Positions 35,214 to 44,360 of a stretch of DNA of 64,000 nucleotides are shown here, in pieces (within the stretch, counting starts at the first letter, position 1; every line of letters begins with the position of its first letter). A program made the translations under genes and the position numbers. The notes below the pieces were generated by a model. It ran no database searches. It was not told the origin of the DNA and saw only the letters and a program-made list of their open reading frames with translations. The stretch is from Sporosarcina jiandibaonis (GTDB lineage: Bacteria > Bacillota > Bacilli > Bacillales_A > Planococcaceae), in the NCBI RefSeq assembly GCF_013184495.1, contig NZ_JAAOIY010000009.1:1-64000 (forward strand), in the 5' to 3' direction.

Positions 35214-35594
35214 TCACAAACTTGTTCTACCGATATAACCGTGTCTATGGGGATTAGCACCATTTACAGTAGTAAAACCACTAAACTCATGATAATGACC
35301 GCCGTTAGGAAGTGGAATAGCTGGCCCGGTAACTCCACGAATCTCATGTCGATGTCGATCATCGACAGATGTAAAAGTAAAGTATCTATGGGTGTGTGGG
35401 ACACCACTTGGAGCTGGTTCAGTAGTTCCGGCATATCCATGATTATGTCCTGCATCAAAAGAAGTGACACCTCTAAATTCGTGGACATGAGCAGGCACGG
35501 GTCTTCCATCCCATTGAGTAATAAGAAGCTGATGGGAATGCATAGGATCAAAATCATCAGAATGATACATGAATCCAGAAACTGGTATTTCCAA
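35214..35594 (-). CDS. YmaF family His-rich protein
   Basis: A 126-residue protein made of four or five His-containing repeats: MHSHQLLIT, AHVHEFRGVTSFDAGHNHGY, HTHRYFTFTSVDDRHRHEI and HYHEFSGFTTVNGANPHRHG. This is the YmaF pattern, suggestive of metal binding on the cell or spore surface. TTG 35594 lies eight bases after AAGGAG; a GTG at 35621 is the longer alternative. No known function. Confidence 0.8.
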   Translation of the reverse strand: MEIPVSGFMYHSDDFDPMHSHQLLITQWDGRPVPAHVHEFRGVTSFDAGHNHGYAGTTEPAPSGVPHTHRYFTFTSVDDRHRHEIRGVTGPAIPLPNGGHYHEFSGFTTVNGANPHRHGYIGRTSL

Positions 35595-35784
35595 AAGTAT
35601 AACTCCTTTTTGCTTTTTCACTACTATATGTATGGGAGGTGAAAAAGGATTCTAACTTATGTCGATAAAGAGGTTTGTTAGTAAAAATACGCCACACTTG
35701 TTAAACCGATTAAATATAGGCGAATGTACAGACAGTAAATCTTACATAGCATAACCTAAACTGAAATCAAAAGGAGGAAATATA

Positions 35785-35991
35785 ATGAGACAATTTGATT
35801 ATGATCGATATGACAGATACGACGATGATGATGACTATGAATACGATTATGACAGTTATGGGAGACGTCGCAGAAGACGGCGGCGCCCGCGTCAACGATA
35901 CCCATTTTTCCCGATTTATCCATTCTACCCAATCTACCCACCATACCCGCCATACTATCGCTATCCATACTACCGTCCTTATGGCTATTAA
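35785..35991 (+). CDS. Small low-complexity Asp/Tyr, Arg and Pro/Tyr protein
   Basis: A 68-residue protein in three blocks: an acidic Asp/Tyr-rich N terminus (1-25), a run of eight arginines (about 27-34), and a Pro/Tyr/Phe tail (YPFYPIYPPYPPYYRYPYYR). ATG 35785 follows a perfect AAAGGAGG. Tyr-rich small proteins of this sort occur in spore coats and inclusions of Bacillales, which would fit the nearby YmaF-like gene; that is inference. Confidence 0.65.
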   Translation: MRQFDYDRYDRYDDDDDYEYDYDSYGRRRRRRRRPRQRYPFFPIYPFYPIYPPYPPYYRYPYYRPYGY

Positions 35992-36120
35992 CGTATAATA
36001 CTCTAACCATGACCGACAGAATTATATAGATACTGTATTCCCGTTTCGTTTATTGAAAGAGAAATACAGATATTTAGGATGAAATCTATTTGTTCGGCTT
36101 TTAAATACCCGGAAAAATAA

Positions 36121-36160
36121 ACAAACAAGGGAGCGTAGGTGCTCACTTGTTTGTTTTATA
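36121..36160. terminator. Terminator
   Basis: ACAAACAAG pairs with CTTGTTTGT, with an inner GAGC/GCTC, followed by TTTTATATTT. It lies between the low-complexity gene and the sugar dehydrogenase, and may end both. Confidence 0.8.
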
Positions 36161-36166
36161 TTTAGA

Positions 36167-36197
36167 TTCAATTAAATTCAATTAAATTAAATTAAAT
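36167..36197. repeat. AATTAAATT tandem repeat
   Basis: About five units of ATTAAATTCA or ATTAAATTAA in a row just beyond the sugar dehydrogenase stop. A simple low-complexity tract. Confidence 0.6.
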
Positions 36198-36209
36198 CCA
36201 TATCTGCTA

Positions 36210-37670
36210 TTAAGTCGATGGAACAATTTCAAAAACGGTACCTTGGTTATAATCAGTTACATTCATAGAGCCATAAACCCCTAAATATATTCTGGTTTGA
36301 TTCAGATTTGTTCCTAAACTAACATAATAAGCTGACCCGGAACCAAAGTCATAATCGGTTTGAATCACACTAAAATCATTTGGTTTACCATCATTTCTGA
36401 CCCTGCTATAAGCTAAAACCCCTCTTCCCGGAGGCGCAGATTCCTCATCCCGAGCAAAATCGGTGAAAACAATACTTCCTGTTAAATCGGCGACAGCATT
36501 CCCCATATAGGCTTGCACTCCTGTAAGTGCAGTTCCTCCAAACTTATCGGGCCTAGGATCTTTATGAAAATAACTAGTTAAAGGCCGAAGACGTCTCGAT
36601 GTTGTTTCTACTGCTTCATTGTAATAAGCAATTGTTTTCTCATCCAAAGTCGGATTTGCAGAGCAGCCCCTTATAATCGAAGCAGGAAAATCACCTTCCC
36701 ACCCTCGCCAGCCAAAGTTAATAAATCCTTCTTGGTCAGGTTCAGATTTCATTAAAGAAGTTTGGACAAGTTGAGTAACCGGTATTTGTTTATAATGAAC
36801 GAATGAAAAAATCGACTCCACCAAATCCTGTCCGACATTTCCCACATATTTGATATACTGATTATAAACCCTTTGAAATGAAATGCCTGGCATATTTCGA
36901 ACGCCTTTGGCAATGACCGTAAGTGTTTCCTGAATTGGTGCGGGAAGTTCATTAAAACGTGTGACTACGGGTGGATTATAGATAAATGTATTCTTATCTA
37001 CATCAATTTCAATTATTTTACCGGCTATTTCCATATCGTTCTGACTCAAATTAAATGGATCATAGCCTGATCCGCCATCTCCGGTTGTTAAAATAAGTTT
37101 CCCTGTTTCAGGTGAGAAGTTTAAGCTGTTGACACCATTATGATTAAAAAATGGTCTTCTCAAGTTGAGTAATGTCCGCCGTTTTTGAGGTTGGCCATTC
37201 GATTGTAAAACCCATTCTTCAACTGTATCAATATGATCATATTGAGTTTCTCTATTTGTCCACCTTAGATTTAAAGTACTGGGATCGCACGGGTTAGGAT
37301 TAAAAAATTCAGGAAGAGCATCTTGACCTTGTCTTACAGCTTCTGGGCTAGGGAGAGCACCAGGACCTTGTGTTCCAGCTACAGAATAATGAAGATAAAA
37401 CAGACCGTTGTAATAAAAGTCGGGATGAAACGCTAGACCTAGCAATCCTCGTTCATCATATCCACCATCAGAAACCCCTAGTTTTATGATTCGCGGGCGG
37501 ATATCTAAAAAAGTTCTTATCACTCCGTTTCGTATGTAAAAGATTTCTCCTACCTGGGTTGCAATAAATAATGTTTCAATTGAGTCGCCCGGAAGTATAG
37601 TTGTTTTCAATACAGTGGGTAAATTCACCTTATTTACAATGGGCCTTAAACTCACCTTAACTTTTATCAA
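36210..37670 (-). CDS. PQQ-dependent sugar dehydrogenase-like beta-propeller protein
   Basis: A 486-residue protein of the glucose/sorbosone dehydrogenase (GSDH) family. Visible blade motifs: SDGGYDERGLLGLAFHPDFY, FNHNGVNSLNFSPETGKLIL, TGDGGSGYDP, GKIIEIDVD and GWRGWEGDFP. No signal peptide or lipobox is visible, which is unusual for an enzyme of this class that normally works outside the cell; it may be spore-associated or non-enzymatic. TTG 37670 follows AAGGAGTG. Confidence 0.82.
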   Translation of the reverse strand: MIKVKVSLRPIVNKVNLPTVLKTTILPGDSIETLFIATQVGEIFYIRNGVIRTFLDIRPRIIKLGVSDGGYDERGLLGLAFHPDFYYNGLFYLHYSVAGTQGPGALPSPEAVRQGQDALPEFFNPNPCDPSTLNLRWTNRETQYDHIDTVEEWVLQSNGQPQKRRTLLNLRRPFFNHNGVNSLNFSPETGKLILTTGDGGSGYDPFNLSQNDMEIAGKIIEIDVDKNTFIYNPPVVTRFNELPAPIQETLTVIAKGVRNMPGISFQRVYNQYIKYVGNVGQDLVESIFSFVHYKQIPVTQLVQTSLMKSEPDQEGFINFGWRGWEGDFPASIIRGCSANPTLDEKTIAYYNEAVETTSRRLRPLTSYFHKDPRPDKFGGTALTGVQAYMGNAVADLTGSIVFTDFARDEESAPPGRGVLAYSRVRNDGKPNDFSVIQTDYDFGSGSAYYVSLGTNLNQTRIYLGVYGSMNVTDYNQGTVFEIVPST

Positions 37671-37998
37671 CTTTACACTCCTTCTAATTGTTTTTCTTAT
37701 TAAGAATATGAATAGAACTGTTCTATTAGTACCAAATCAGGGGCGTAGAATCTGACAAGGCGTTGTACCATTTTCTGCACCTGCATCGAATGAATCCAGG
37801 ACGGTCTTTTTATATGGCTATACTGCCGTGCAACGCTATGGGCTTCGTATTTAAATTTATCATTAATAAGCACTTGTCCCCCTGGCCCTCAGAACAACGA
37901 CGTACCTTAAAGGGAGTGGAAAGGATTGTCCTATAAGGTTAAGTTACTTGCAAACCCAATCTTCTTTCTCTCAAATAGCTAGAAAGGAGGGGGACTAC
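37671..37998. other. Intergenic stretch
   Basis: About 330 bases with several short GC-richer patches, possibly decayed coding DNA, but no frame I can support. It ends with the strong ribosome binding site GAAAGGAGGGGG of the next gene. Confidence 0.4.
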
Positions 37999-38175
37999 AT
38001 GTCGCTATTTTTTGAAGATGAAATACAAAGAGTGAAGAGAAGTACTGATCGCTCTGGATTAGAAATCTTAATGTCTCAAGATCCCCGTAATAAACCGAAT
38101 TGGTCTTACGGAAGTCTCAACACTTCTTCTCGAAGGAATCACGGTAAGACCGAAGATCGACAAGATAACTCGTAG
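37999..38175 (+). CDS. Small hypothetical protein
   Basis: A 58-residue polar protein (MSLFFEDEIQRVKRSTDRSG at its start), with a Ser/Asn/Arg-rich C terminus. ATG 37999 follows AAAGGAGGGGG, and a terminator lies just after. No family recognised. Confidence 0.6.
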   Translation: MSLFFEDEIQRVKRSTDRSGLEILMSQDPRNKPNWSYGSLNTSSRRNHGKTEDRQDNS

Positions 38176-38190
38176 AACAACAGTTAAGAA

Positions 38191-38226
38191 AGCGCTGACC
38201 TATCTTCGGGTTAGCGCTAACTTTTG
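38191..38226 (+). terminator. Terminator after the small gene
   Basis: AGCGCTGACC pairs with GGGTTAGCGCT, followed by AACTTTTG. Confidence 0.75.
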
Positions 38227-38235
38227 TTATTAATA

Positions 38236-38273
38236 AAAGAGCATCAGCCAATATTCTAGGCCGATGCTCTTTA
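38236..38273. terminator. Terminator of katE
   Basis: AAAGAGCATCAGCC pairs with GGCCGATGCTCTTT around a short loop. On the minus strand it lies 16 bases after the katE stop. Confidence 0.88.
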
Positions 38274-38288
38274 CGTTTGACACATTAA

Positions 38289-40343
38289 TCATTTCAGGAT
38301 TTCACGATTCCAATGTCTATGAGCTGCTACTGCGGCAATGAAATCTTCATTGAAATCTTTTGCTTCATCAGCGAAAACAATACCCGGTTCAGTCTTGGAT
38401 GAAGAAAATAGCCGTTTGGCGGTTGTTGCGATACCGATTGGTTTGTAATGACGGAACGCTTCATTAATAAAATCGGCAATGTCATTTTCAAATTTTTTCT
38501 GGTTATCCGCTTTGCCTCCGACAACATATAAACCATCATACAAGACTGAATGGACCGTTAAAAATGTTTCATTCACTTCGACAGTTAATTGATTGTTGCT
38601 GTCGTTAACTTTACCTTGTTTTTCACTAACTATATCGACTATCATGCCTGCATTTGCTAACGCATCAACAACTGATTTCACTTCATCTCCGTCGAAATTA
38701 TTGCCGATCAACACCGCGATTTTACGCGTATTTGGCAGCTTAGCTGTCGACTCTTGGCTTAATGCTGGAGATGATGCTGTTACTTTTGATTCTTCGACAG
38801 CTGCTGGCGGATTAACGCCTACTGCATCTGCGATGGTTGTTGCAAGTGCATGATCAACATTGGCAAACATATCAACAACTTGTTGTTTAACATCTTTGTT
38901 CTTGACTTTCCCGACTTCAAAACTGAAGGCGTCTATAATATGTTGTTTTTCAGGCGGTGTCATGCTGTTCCAAAAAAGACGGGCTTGGGAGAAGTGATCT
39001 TTGAATGAATCACTGCGCGCTTGAATTTTTCTGCCATCTATTTTTTCTTGGTAATGGACATAACCGCCTTCATCTTCTGTTGAAGTTTCGGGCGTGTTAT
39101 CCGCCAATGAGTTTTTATGATAACTTACTTGTCCAACGTTAATCGTTTGTCTGCCATAACCATCGCGTTGGTTATTATGGAATGGACATACTGGGCGATT
39201 GATAGGCAGTTCGTGGAAGTTCGGTCCTCCAAGACGAATCAGTTGAGTATCTGTATAGGAAAAGAGTCGACCTTGTAAAAGTGGATCATTCGTGAAATCG
39301 ATACCCGGAACGACGTTTCCTGGATGAAAGGCAACTTGTTCTGTTTCTGCAAATACATTGTCGACATTGCGGTTCAATGTTATTTTTCCGATTAATTTTA
39401 CGGGAACTTGTTCTTCAGGCCATATTTTTGTCGGATCCAAAATATCAAAATCAAACATGAATTCATCTTTTTCTTCAATAAGTTGTACGCCGAGATGAAA
39501 TATGGGAAAGTTCCCTTGATTGATTGATTCCCATAAGTCGCGACGGTGGAAATCAGGGTCTTTTCCGTTTAACTTCTGTGCTTCATCCCAAACCAGGGAA
39601 TGGACGCCAAGTTCAGGTTTCCAATGAAATTTAACGAAATGCGCTTTACCTTCTTCGTTCACCAAACGGAATGTATGAACGCCGAATCCTTCCATCATTC
39701 TATAGCTTCTGGGGATTGCGCGGTCGGACATATGCCACATGACCATATGTGCAGATTCCTGATTATTGGCCACGAAATCCCAAAATGTATCATGTGCGGA
39801 AGAAGCTTGCGGCATTTCATTGTGCGGTTCCGGTTTTACTGCATGTATGAGATCCGGGAATTTTATCGCATCTTGAATGTGGAACACGGGCATGTTGTTC
39901 CCGACTAAATCATAATTTCCTTCTTCCGTGTAAAACTTCACCGCAAAACCGCGTACGTCTCGCACGGTGTTTGCGGATCCGCGATTTCCCGCCACTGCTG
40001 AGAATCGCGTGAATACCGGAACTTTAGATCCTGGCTCTTGTAGAAATTTCGCTTTCGTATAGTCCTTCATCGATTCATATAATTCGAATTCCCCGTGGGC
40101 CCCGTATCCTCTCGCATGAACAACTCGTTCCGGGATTCTTTCATGGTCAAAATGTGTGATTTTTTCACGTAAATGAAAGTCTTCCAAAAGGGTTGGCCCT
40201 CTAACACCGGATTTTAATGAATGCTCATCCTCAGAGACTCGGAGCCCTTGATTTGTCGTTAGCTTTTCATCTTTTTCATAAGAACGGAAAGTTTCCAATT
40301 GCTCGTCCTTGCTTCTTTCATCGACATTGCGGTTTTCAGTCAA
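38289..40343 (-). CDS. katE: Large-subunit haem catalase KatE
   Basis: Breaks down hydrogen peroxide. The 684-residue protein is a clade 2 (large) catalase. DHERIPERVVHARGYGAHGE holds the active-site His, RFSAVAGNRGSANTVRDVRG follows, then NNMPVFHIQDA with the catalytic Asn. The proximal haem Tyr lies in RLFSYTDTQ. The last 150 residues form the DJ-1/glutaminase-like domain (KIAVLIGNNFDGDEVKSVVD). TTG 40343 is preferred: GGAGG sits eight bases before it and MTENRNVDERSKDEQ matches the family start. ATG 40358 has no ribosome binding site. Probably stress-induced. Confidence 0.95.
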   Translation of the reverse strand: MTENRNVDERSKDEQLETFRSYEKDEKLTTNQGLRVSEDEHSLKSGVRGPTLLEDFHLREKITHFDHERIPERVVHARGYGAHGEFELYESMKDYTKAKFLQEPGSKVPVFTRFSAVAGNRGSANTVRDVRGFAVKFYTEEGNYDLVGNNMPVFHIQDAIKFPDLIHAVKPEPHNEMPQASSAHDTFWDFVANNQESAHMVMWHMSDRAIPRSYRMMEGFGVHTFRLVNEEGKAHFVKFHWKPELGVHSLVWDEAQKLNGKDPDFHRRDLWESINQGNFPIFHLGVQLIEEKDEFMFDFDILDPTKIWPEEQVPVKLIGKITLNRNVDNVFAETEQVAFHPGNVVPGIDFTNDPLLQGRLFSYTDTQLIRLGGPNFHELPINRPVCPFHNNQRDGYGRQTINVGQVSYHKNSLADNTPETSTEDEGGYVHYQEKIDGRKIQARSDSFKDHFSQARLFWNSMTPPEKQHIIDAFSFEVGKVKNKDVKQQVVDMFANVDHALATTIADAVGVNPPAAVEESKVTASSPALSQESTAKLPNTRKIAVLIGNNFDGDEVKSVVDALANAGMIVDIVSEKQGKVNDSNNQLTVEVNETFLTVHSVLYDGLYVVGGKADNQKKFENDIADFINEAFRHYKPIGIATTAKRLFSSSKTEPGIVFADEAKDFNEDFIAAVAAHRHWNREILK

Positions 40344-40447
40344 GTTGAATTCCTCCATTCGAATAATTAGTAATCTACTAAACTGTTCCCGAATGGTGTT
40401 TCCTTAAACGTTATTATTTCTGACACAATACACTGCTCGTATAGTGA

Positions 40448-40485
40448 TGATTATCACAGTAGAATAGTAGATTAATCACTATTCT
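40448..40485. promoter_or_regulatory. Inverted repeats between katE and the radical SAM-HemY gene
   Basis: AGAATAGT (40461-40468) and ACTATTCT (40478-40485) form an exact 8-bp inverted repeat with a nine-base spacer. Just before lies GTGATGATTATCAC (about 40444-40457), which shares the TGAT...ATTATCA halves of Fur-family boxes. Either could control katE, the divergent gene, or both. Confidence 0.45.
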
Positions 40486-40539
40486 TAAATGGAAGGTACT
40501 AGTTTCTACTATCATTCCAAAATAAGAGGAGTGTTTAAT

Positions 40540-42504
40540 ATGCTTAATTTAAACGAGGAAAGAGATTTTAACGTGCATCCATTTATCGTTATATGGGAAG
40601 TGACTCGCGCGTGTGCATTGAAGTGTTTGCATTGCCGGGCGGAGGCGCAATATCAAGCTGATCCGTATCAATTATCATTCGAGGAAGGAAAAAAACTGAT
40701 CGATCAGATCGCGGAAATGGATAATCCTCTTTTCGTCTTTACTGGGGGAGACCCATTAATGCGTCCCAATCTTTTTGAACTTGCCAAGTATTCGATTGAA
40801 GAAAAAGGTCTTCCTGTTTCGATGACACCGAGTGCTACGCCAAAGGTGACACGTAATGCTATTCTAAAAGCGAAGGAAGTTGGGTTGTCGCGTTGGGCAT
40901 TCAGTTTGGATGGTTCATGTGCGGAGATTCATGACCATTTTCGCGGGACGAAGGGGTCTTTCGATAGGACTATGAAAGGCATTGAATTTTTGAAGGAAGC
41001 GGAAATTCCAATTCAAGTAAATACGACCATCTCGAAATATAATCTTCACGACCTTGAAGCGATTGCTGAAAAAGTGAAGGAAATGGGCGCAGTTCTTTGG
41101 AGCACGTTCTTCCTGGTGCCAACGGGCAGAGGAATGCAAAAAGATATGGTGAGTCCAGAGGAACATGAAGAAGTCATGAAATGGCTTATTGACATAACTT
41201 TAATTGAAAAAAGCAAGGAGTTGGGAGGAAAAGTTCAGACGCTTCGTCGGGACGGCTTTATCATTGAAAGGGGCCCTGATGCTTTTCTTGCCCGTAAATT
41301 ACCGATTATTACCTTAACGAAAGAGCTTGGGCTTGAAGACGAGTTGGTCGGTACAAATCCGAGGGCGAGGACAAACTATATATATCATAAGAATAAACTG
41401 CATAAAATGCCGCTTGGCCTTGTGCTTGGTATTCCCACAAAGTTGACGCCATTCATGAAAACAGGCTTAATATCTCCTTTCGGAAAGTTGCGGGCAGCTC
41501 TTGATTTGCTGCTTCCTAAGAAGGGAACTTTAGACGATGAATCTCTTGGCCATTTTATCCAACGACGGTTGGGAAAGGAAGTATTGGAAAATATCACAGA
41601 ACCCTTGCTCGGCGGAATCTATGCAGGTGATACGCAGACGCTTAGTCTTCAAGCGACGTTCCCGAACTTTTTTGAAATGGAACAGAAGCACCGCAGTCTT
41701 ATATTGGGAATGGTTGCTGGGATGAAAAAAGCGCCCGTTTCAAATACGCCCAATTCCGCGGAAAAAAGTATGTTTTTAACTTATAAAAATGGGATGTCGA
41801 CATTGGTTGAAAGATTAACAGAAGAATTAAAGTCAATTCGAATTATTAAAGGAAAAGGTGTAGATGAAGTCTTTAGAATGGAAGATGGCTATGAAATTCT
41901 GCTGGAGGATGATACCATGCTCCAAGCGGATGGTCTTGTCATGGCACTGCCGACTCAACAGGCAGCTTCGCTTTTACCCGATGTGGAATTTATCGACTGG
42001 TTGAAGAAAATCAACTATGTTTCAGTTGCCAACATCGCTTTGACGTTTGATAAAAAAGACATTTCTTTTCCGATGAATGGGACCGGTTTTCTTATCCCCG
42101 CGAAAGAAGAAACTGTACTCACAGCTTGTACATGGTCTTCTTCAAAATGGTTACATGCGGCTCCGGAAAACAAGTTGTTATTTAGATGTTATGTAGGCCG
42201 AGAAAGGGATCAACAATGGGTTAAATGGTCTGATGAGGAGTTATTAGCGAAAGCGTTAAATGATTTAAAAAATATTATGGGCATAACTGCCACGCCGAAT
42301 TCTCATGTAATCACTCGAGCGAAGCATTCGATGCCACAGTATCCCGTTAACCATATTGATCAATTAAAAAAACTGAGGGAGAGCTTAATAATTCAAAAGC
42401 CAGGCGTATTTCTTTGCGGGGCGGGCTATGAAGGCGTAGGTATTCCGGATTGTGTTCAGCAAGGGAAAAGTGCAGCTGAAAAGATGTTGAAGTTTCTGTC
42501 ATAA
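40540..42504 (+). CDS. Radical SAM - HemY (protoporphyrinogen/coproporphyrinogen oxidase) fusion
   Basis: A 654-residue frame joining two unrelated enzymes. Residues 1 to about 216 are a radical SAM domain: TRACALKCLHC gives Cys25, Cys29 and Cys32, FTGGDPL and SLDG follow. It stops before any C-terminal SPASM domain. From about residue 217 (ITLIEKSKELGGKVQTLRRD, ERGPDAFLARK) to the end it is HemY/HemG, with GAGYEGVGIPDCVQQGKSAA near the C terminus. The HemY part lacks its first 30 or so residues with the FAD-binding GGGxxGL motif. Two adjacent genes appear joined by an in-frame deletion, so neither activity is assured. ATG 40540 follows AAGAGGAG. Confidence 0.85.
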   Translation: MLNLNEERDFNVHPFIVIWEVTRACALKCLHCRAEAQYQADPYQLSFEEGKKLIDQIAEMDNPLFVFTGGDPLMRPNLFELAKYSIEEKGLPVSMTPSATPKVTRNAILKAKEVGLSRWAFSLDGSCAEIHDHFRGTKGSFDRTMKGIEFLKEAEIPIQVNTTISKYNLHDLEAIAEKVKEMGAVLWSTFFLVPTGRGMQKDMVSPEEHEEVMKWLIDITLIEKSKELGGKVQTLRRDGFIIERGPDAFLARKLPIITLTKELGLEDELVGTNPRARTNYIYHKNKLHKMPLGLVLGIPTKLTPFMKTGLISPFGKLRAALDLLLPKKGTLDDESLGHFIQRRLGKEVLENITEPLLGGIYAGDTQTLSLQATFPNFFEMEQKHRSLILGMVAGMKKAPVSNTPNSAEKSMFLTYKNGMSTLVERLTEELKSIRIIKGKGVDEVFRMEDGYEILLEDDTMLQADGLVMALPTQQAASLLPDVEFIDWLKKINYVSVANIALTFDKKDISFPMNGTGFLIPAKEETVLTACTWSSSKWLHAAPENKLLFRCYVGRERDQQWVKWSDEELLAKALNDLKNIMGITATPNSHVITRAKHSMPQYPVNHIDQLKKLRESLIIQKPGVFLCGAGYEGVGIPDCVQQGKSAAEKMLKFLS

Positions 42505-42516
42505 ATCTTCAGTTTT

Positions 42517-42554
42517 GACTACTTCCAAAAAATGGGGAGTAGTCTCTTTTTCGT
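42517..42554 (+). terminator. Terminator after the fusion gene
   Basis: GACTACTTCC pairs with GGGGAGTAGTC, followed by TCTTTTT. Confidence 0.88.
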
Positions 42555-42656
42555 CTACCGCAAAAAATGATTAATCCTGTGAACATTGGCAAATAGTGAC
42601 TGTAGGGTTAGTACAAACGCATTCCGACGATAGTGGACAAGAAGGAAGGTTGGCCA

Positions 42657-43619
42657 ATGATACGGACGATGGGACTTACTATAGATGATGACCTTATTTT
42701 CGACTTCCCGCTGGACGAGATTTCAAATGGGTCGTTCCTATGGTACTGGGTGGATTTTGATCAGCCTACTAAGGAAGAAGAATCAATGTTGCATTCGGTA
42801 TTTAATTTTCATCCACTCGCAATTGAAGACTGTTTGCATCGTTTACAGCGACCGAAGCTAGATTACTATGATGAGTACGTTTTTTTTGTCCTGCATTCCA
42901 TATGTCATAAGGATTTATCCGCAGAAGAACTAAATCTCTTCCTTGGAGAAAATTTCATTGTCACTTTTCATTATGATGATATTCAAGAACTGAAGCGTGC
43001 ACGTGAAGAAATAACACAGAATCCGAAAAAGTGGGAACGTGGACAAGTGTTTAAAACTTATCAAATCATCGATAACTTAGTTGATCACTACTTCCCGATA
43101 CTTTATAAAATTGAAGACCACCTAAATGAAATTGAAGACCAATTGTCACCATCTACAGTCCATTTGTCTATGGATTATGTATTTGAAGTTCGCAGTGATT
43201 TGCTGCGTTTACGGCGAACAATTTTTCCGATGCGCGAGCTTTTATACCGGATGCTCCATTCGGAAAGGTTAGGGCTTACTTTTAATGAACGTGCTTATTT
43301 TACTGATATTCACGACCACTTGTTGCGGCTGGGGGAGATCATTGAAGCAAATCGGGAACTAACATCCGATATAAGGGACAGTCAGTTATCAATCAATTCG
43401 AATCGGATGAACAGCATTATGATGACTTTGACAATTATCTCGTCCATTTTTATACCGCTTACTTTCATCGCGGGAGTGTATGGGATGAATTTCGATAATA
43501 TTCCCGAATTACATTGGAGATACGGGTATGTGATCGTACTAGGTGCCATGTTTTTTACGGGCGCTGCCATGGTGATGTGGTTTAAATACAAAGGTTGGCT
43601 TCGTATATTTAAGTCATGA
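42657..43619 (+). CDS. corA: CorA family magnesium/divalent cation transporter
   Basis: A 320-residue CorA. The long cytoplasmic N-terminal domain includes WYWVDFDQPTKEEESML and FHPLAIEDCLH. Two C-terminal membrane helices flank the YGMNF motif that forms the pore entrance, and a basic tail follows. ATG 42657 lies seven bases after GAAGGAAGG. It is alone in its unit. Confidence 0.93.
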   Translation: MIRTMGLTIDDDLIFDFPLDEISNGSFLWYWVDFDQPTKEEESMLHSVFNFHPLAIEDCLHRLQRPKLDYYDEYVFFVLHSICHKDLSAEELNLFLGENFIVTFHYDDIQELKRAREEITQNPKKWERGQVFKTYQIIDNLVDHYFPILYKIEDHLNEIEDQLSPSTVHLSMDYVFEVRSDLLRLRRTIFPMRELLYRMLHSERLGLTFNERAYFTDIHDHLLRLGEIIEANRELTSDIRDSQLSINSNRMNSIMMTLTIISSIFIPLTFIAGVYGMNFDNIPELHWRYGYVIVLGAMFFTGAAMVMWFKYKGWLRIFKS

Positions 43620-43728
43620 TGAAAAGGTCGCAATAATCTGCGTACAGAATGTTAATAGGCTGGCCAATCAATCGAATACATCCCAAAGGTTACCTGAGTT
43701 AGATTCTATTTTGAACAGTTCACAAAAG

Positions 43729-44148
43729 TCATAGCCAGTACTTTATAAGGTAACCAACAATCAAACTGTACATTGCGTGACCGATTGTCCAATAAAACCA
43801 GGCAAGTACATCTGTAACAGCAGGCGGTTTTTCAGTTAAGGCAGTCAAAAAGAAAAGAACAGCTGCCCCGCCAGTATAAACGATTAAATAGGTTGAAATG
43901 CGTCTTTCCAGATGAATCGTTTTTAAGATAAAGAAGAGGGCAACGACACTAACAATACAGAAGAGAAAATGAAAGGTTAAACCAATTATTGTTAGTGGAC
44001 GAAACGCATTCAAAAATGGTATGTAATCCATATTGAAAAGAAGTATATAGGCTTGATTGCCGGTGAGAAGATGGATGGTTTTCATAAAGGCTGCCAGCAC
44101 GATACCCGCAAAGATTCCGATAGCCACTAGTTTGAAGAGGTTTCTCAT
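43729..44148 (-). CDS. Four-helix membrane protein
   Basis: A 139-residue hydrophobic protein with about four membrane helices (residues 5-25, 50-75, 85-105 and 115-135). ATG 44148 follows AAAGGAGGAAT. The YqhR/YagU-like groups have similar size and layout, but I cannot make a firm match. Unknown function. Confidence 0.7.
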   Translation of the reverse strand: MRNLFKLVAIGIFAGIVLAAFMKTIHLLTGNQAYILLFNMDYIPFLNAFRPLTIIGLTFHFLFCIVSVVALFFILKTIHLERRISTYLIVYTGGAAVLFFLTALTEKPPAVTDVLAWFYWTIGHAMYSLIVGYLIKYWL

Positions 44149-44235
44149 TTTATTCCTCCTTTAGTTGGAATATATCGTTATTAACTTATTCCCCTGCTTG
44201 TAACAGTAAAACTTATGTGAAGCAGTAATGAAAGA

Positions 44236-44272
44236 GATTGCGCTACCTACTTTGGTATCGCAGTCTTTTTTT
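44236..44272 (+). terminator. Orphan terminator-like hairpin
   Basis: GATTGCGCTACC pairs with GGTATCGCAGTC (one wobble, one mismatch), followed by TTTTTTT. It points in the plus direction, but the upstream gene is on the minus strand and the downstream gene starts 90 bases later. Confidence 0.6.
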
Positions 44273-44360
44273 ATGTTCCCGAAAGATGCACTAATATTTA
44301 TAAAAAAGGGTATACCATGATTACTGAATCTCGATATGGTTTGATGGAGGGATATTATTA

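Noticed and set aside
35193..35642. A 149-codon plus-strand frame opposite the YmaF-like gene
   Set aside because: It is the mirror of a His-repeat gene with a good ribosome binding site and family match, and its own sequence is Met/Ser/Thr-rich with no pattern.
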